A stretch of DNA of 64,000 bases from Panopea generosa (lineage: Eukaryota; Mollusca; Bivalvia; Adapedonta; Hiatellidae), in the NCBI GenBank assembly GCA_029582155.1, contig CM055911.1, positions 21,696,014 through 21,760,013 on the forward strand, written 5' to 3'. The notes under the pieces are model-generated. The model saw nothing but the letters and a program-made list of their open reading frames with translations, was not told the origin of the DNA and did not search any database. Positions 62,142 through 64,000 of this stretch are shown here, piece after piece (positions within the stretch are counted from its first letter, which is position 1; every line of letters starts with the position of its first letter). The position numbers were made by a program, and so were the translations under genes.

Positions 62142-64000
62142 TTAACTGAATATTTCATTTTTCTTTATTTCAAAAGCTTTAAACACGAAAACACTAAGAC
62201 ATCTAATAGTTTTTTCGTTTTGACTTTGCATAAGTGCTAAAAATTTAAACATACTTGGCCTTTTCCAATAATATTTCTTTATATATGTGTTTCTTATTTG
62301 ATTATACAATCTGCATTCAATTACAAAATGATATTCGTCTTCTAATGTATCACATGTGGTACATTTACGTTCATTTAAAGGTATACTATGAGGTTTGTGC
62401 CATCTTCCAGCCTCTATTTGTAAATTGTGAGATGAGAGTCTTAACCTAGATAACGCAATTCTGTATTTTTCTATATTAACCATATACAAGTAAGATTTTA
62501 AAGCAAAATTATCAAAAATTAAAGTGTAGGTATTCGCTCTACTTGAGATTCGAAGACGAGAATGTAAATTTTGAATGAAATTATCTTGTAATCTTTGTTT
62601 TACATTATACAAAAACAAAGTGTTATCTCCAACACCTTGGAATAACCAAGCGTCATAAAAACCAAGAGCAGATAACAATTGTTTTAATAACGTTACCCAG
62701 TTCTTTTTATTTGGATGCAGATCAGCATCACTTCTCATCATGTTATATACGACTTTTACAAATTTATTTTCGCCAGAGCAAATTATTTTTAACCAATATT
62801 TGACAATGTTATAATGCCTTTGTGTGACAAGATTTGTTCTTCCTAATTCTCCATAAATGAAATCATTTTGTGTACTCCTTTTTACATTTAGCACTTTTTT
62901 ACAAAACATTGTATGTACTCTTTCGATATTTAAAGCCGTAGTAAAACCCCAAACCTCAGATCCATAGTTAAGTATCGGGCTTACAAGTTTATCAAATAAA
63001 TCAAGTTTGTGTTTGACCGAAATATTTGTGAATCTATATATATATTTATTTAATTTAAAAATAGCTTTCAACGCTTGGCCTGCTAAAGTAATTTGTGTTT
63101 CATTGAATGACCCCCCTTGAGTGAATACAATCCCAAGATAACAAAACGATTTAACTATTTCAATTTCATTTCTTTCGTACAAAAATGTTAAATTCCTAGG
63201 TAGTAACCCTGCTTTCCTAAAAACCATTATTTTTGTTTTTGTAGTATTTACTTTTAATTTCCAACGTTTGCAGTAATTGGCTAAAATATCTAAACCTTTT
63301 TGTAATCCATTTGGCGTTTCAGAAAATATCACTATGTCGTCCGCATACAATAAAATAAACATTTTCATAGTGCTAATATCAATTCCTTCAAAGCCATTCT
63401 TTACAAAATCTTCTTCTAAATCATTTAAGAACATTGAAAATAAAAACGGCGATGAACACTCCCCTTGACGAACGCCTAATGCGCATGTAAATTCATCACT
63501 TAAACAGTTATTATATTTTATCCTTGATTTTATTGAGTTATACATTGATCTGATAATGTCAAGTATTTTGCCCCTAACACCTAACTTGATAAGCTTAAAC
63601 CATAGATTTTCTCGCACGATGTAGTCAAATGCTTTCGTGAAGTCAACAAACCCGCAATACAATTGTTTACCAGTGTTAATCATATGAGTTATAACTCCGT
63701 GAAGTACAAAAATATTGTCAACCGTACTCATGTGTTTACGAAAGCCAGCCTGAGCCTCAATGTATACATTATAAGCTTCAGCCCAGTCATTTAATCTGTT
63801 ATTTAGCACACGTGTGAATAGCTTACCTAACGAACTCAGTAAAGTAATGCCACGATAGTTTCCAGGATCGTTAAGATTACCTTTCTTATGTAACGGAATG
63901 ATATAACCCTCAGACCACGTGTCAGGGAAATGTCCAGATTGAAATATTTTATTAAATAATAATTTTAAGATTGGAGTCAGAGTATGTTTACCATGTATAA
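62142..64000 (-). CDS. LINE reverse transcriptase, C-terminal part, 5' end outside the window
   Basis: The frame is open from the window edge (GKHTLTPILKLLFNKIF…) to TAA at 62142, 619 codons. It copies element RNA into DNA at the target site. Motifs in order: SGHFPDTWSEGYIIPLHKKG and NYRGITLLSSLGKLF; QAGFRKHMSTVDNIFVL; motif A FVDFTKAFD; motif B GVRQGECSSPFLFSMFLND; motif C LLYADDIVIFSE; then the thumb region (CKRWKLKVNTTKTKIM). Near the C-terminus a CX2CX7HX4C zinc-knuckle-like site (CTTCDTLEDEYHFVIEC) is seen. All catalytic aspartates are present, so the domain may be active. No alternative start inside the window is meaningful. The clade is not assigned. Confidence 0.9.
   Translation of the reverse strand, partial: IHGKHTLTPILKLLFNKIFQSGHFPDTWSEGYIIPLHKKGNLNDPGNYRGITLLSSLGKLFTRVLNNRLNDWAEAYNVYIEAQAGFRKHMSTVDNIFVLHGVITHMINTGKQLYCGFVDFTKAFDYIVRENLWFKLIKLGVRGKILDIIRSMYNSIKSRIKYNNCLSDEFTCALGVRQGECSSPFLFSMFLNDLEEDFVKNGFEGIDISTMKMFILLYADDIVIFSETPNGLQKGLDILANYCKRWKLKVNTTKTKIMVFRKAGLLPRNLTFLYERNEIEIVKSFCYLGIVFTQGGSFNETQITLAGQALKAIFKLNKYIYRFTNISVKHKLDLFDKLVSPILNYGSEVWGFTTALNIERVHTMFCKKVLNVKRSTQNDFIYGELGRTNLVTQRHYNIVKYWLKIICSGENKFVKVVYNMMRSDADLHPNKKNWVTLLKQLLSALGFYDAWLFQGVGDNTLFLYNVKQRLQDNFIQNLHSRLRISSRANTYTLIFDNFALKSYLYMVNIEKYRIALSRLRLSSHNLQIEAGRWHKPHSIPLNERKCTTCDTLEDEYHFVIECRLYNQIRNTYIKKYYWKRPSMFKFLALMQSQNEKTIRCLSVFVFKAFEIKKNEIFS

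Larger units (their letters stand above)
61636..64000 (-). mobile_element. Non-LTR retrotransposon (LINE), 3' half, running off the window
   Basis: The minus-strand reverse transcriptase frame is followed by ~500 bp of untranslated sequence. This ends near GGCCTATTGGAATTTCTGAA and TAAACGATATTATTATATG, an AATAAA-like end with an AT tail, next to a trinucleotide tract. The 5' half (ORF1, endonuclease) would lie beyond position 64000. The long open frame suggests a fairly young copy. Confidence 0.8.

Overview
The window looks like nuclear DNA of a marine invertebrate, most likely a bivalve mollusc. This is inference from intron-bearing genes, AT-rich non-coding DNA, several tRNA-derived SINE families, mariner and non-LTR elements, and a histidine-acetyltransferase-like gene of a type expanded in molluscs. 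Nothing looks prokaryotic. Repeats outweigh genes.

Host genes, left to right. (1) A five-exon plus-strand gene (12.36-22.0 kb) resembling the NAT16/HISAT N-acetyltransferase family. Its last exon has an in-frame stop and two exon junctions do not keep frame, so it is either decayed or carries assembly errors. (2) A compact three-exon plus-strand gene (29.73-32.94 kb) for a class I SAM-dependent methyltransferase that looks intact. A truncated copy of its last exon lies at 41.2 kb beside a SINE. (3) A decayed VWA-domain exon on the minus strand (45.4-45.8 kb). (4) An intronless rhodopsin-like GPCR on the minus strand (54.2-55.5 kb), apparently intact. No pathway link between these genes can be argued from the sequence.

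Repeat landscape. The left end has two degenerate tandem arrays and a compound GA/GACA/GGAC microsatellite. A dispersed unit occurs three times (2.4-7.4 kb, 24.3-29.6 kb, and a fragment at 37.7-38.1 kb). Copy 1 carries a 1.87-kb mariner with an intron-like insert in its transposase and a G-rich minisatellite. In copy 2 a 50-bp unit, single in the other copies, is expanded to about 63 tandem copies. A 3.6-kb element with inverted termini sits in an intron of gene 1. Intron 1 of gene 2 holds a palindromic MITE and an 86-bp tandem repeat. From 46.3 to 52.9 kb lies a satellite of about 100 copies of a 66-bp unit with nested duplications. Two LINE copies are present: a decayed one (35.5-37.7 kb) and one with an open reverse-transcriptase frame running off the right edge (61.6-64.0 kb, minus). 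Two diverged LTR-like fossils and at least four SINE families complete the picture.

Coordinates of exons and repeat edges were read by eye. Repeat edges are good to within roughly ten bases, and homology calls rest on recognised motifs rather than searches.
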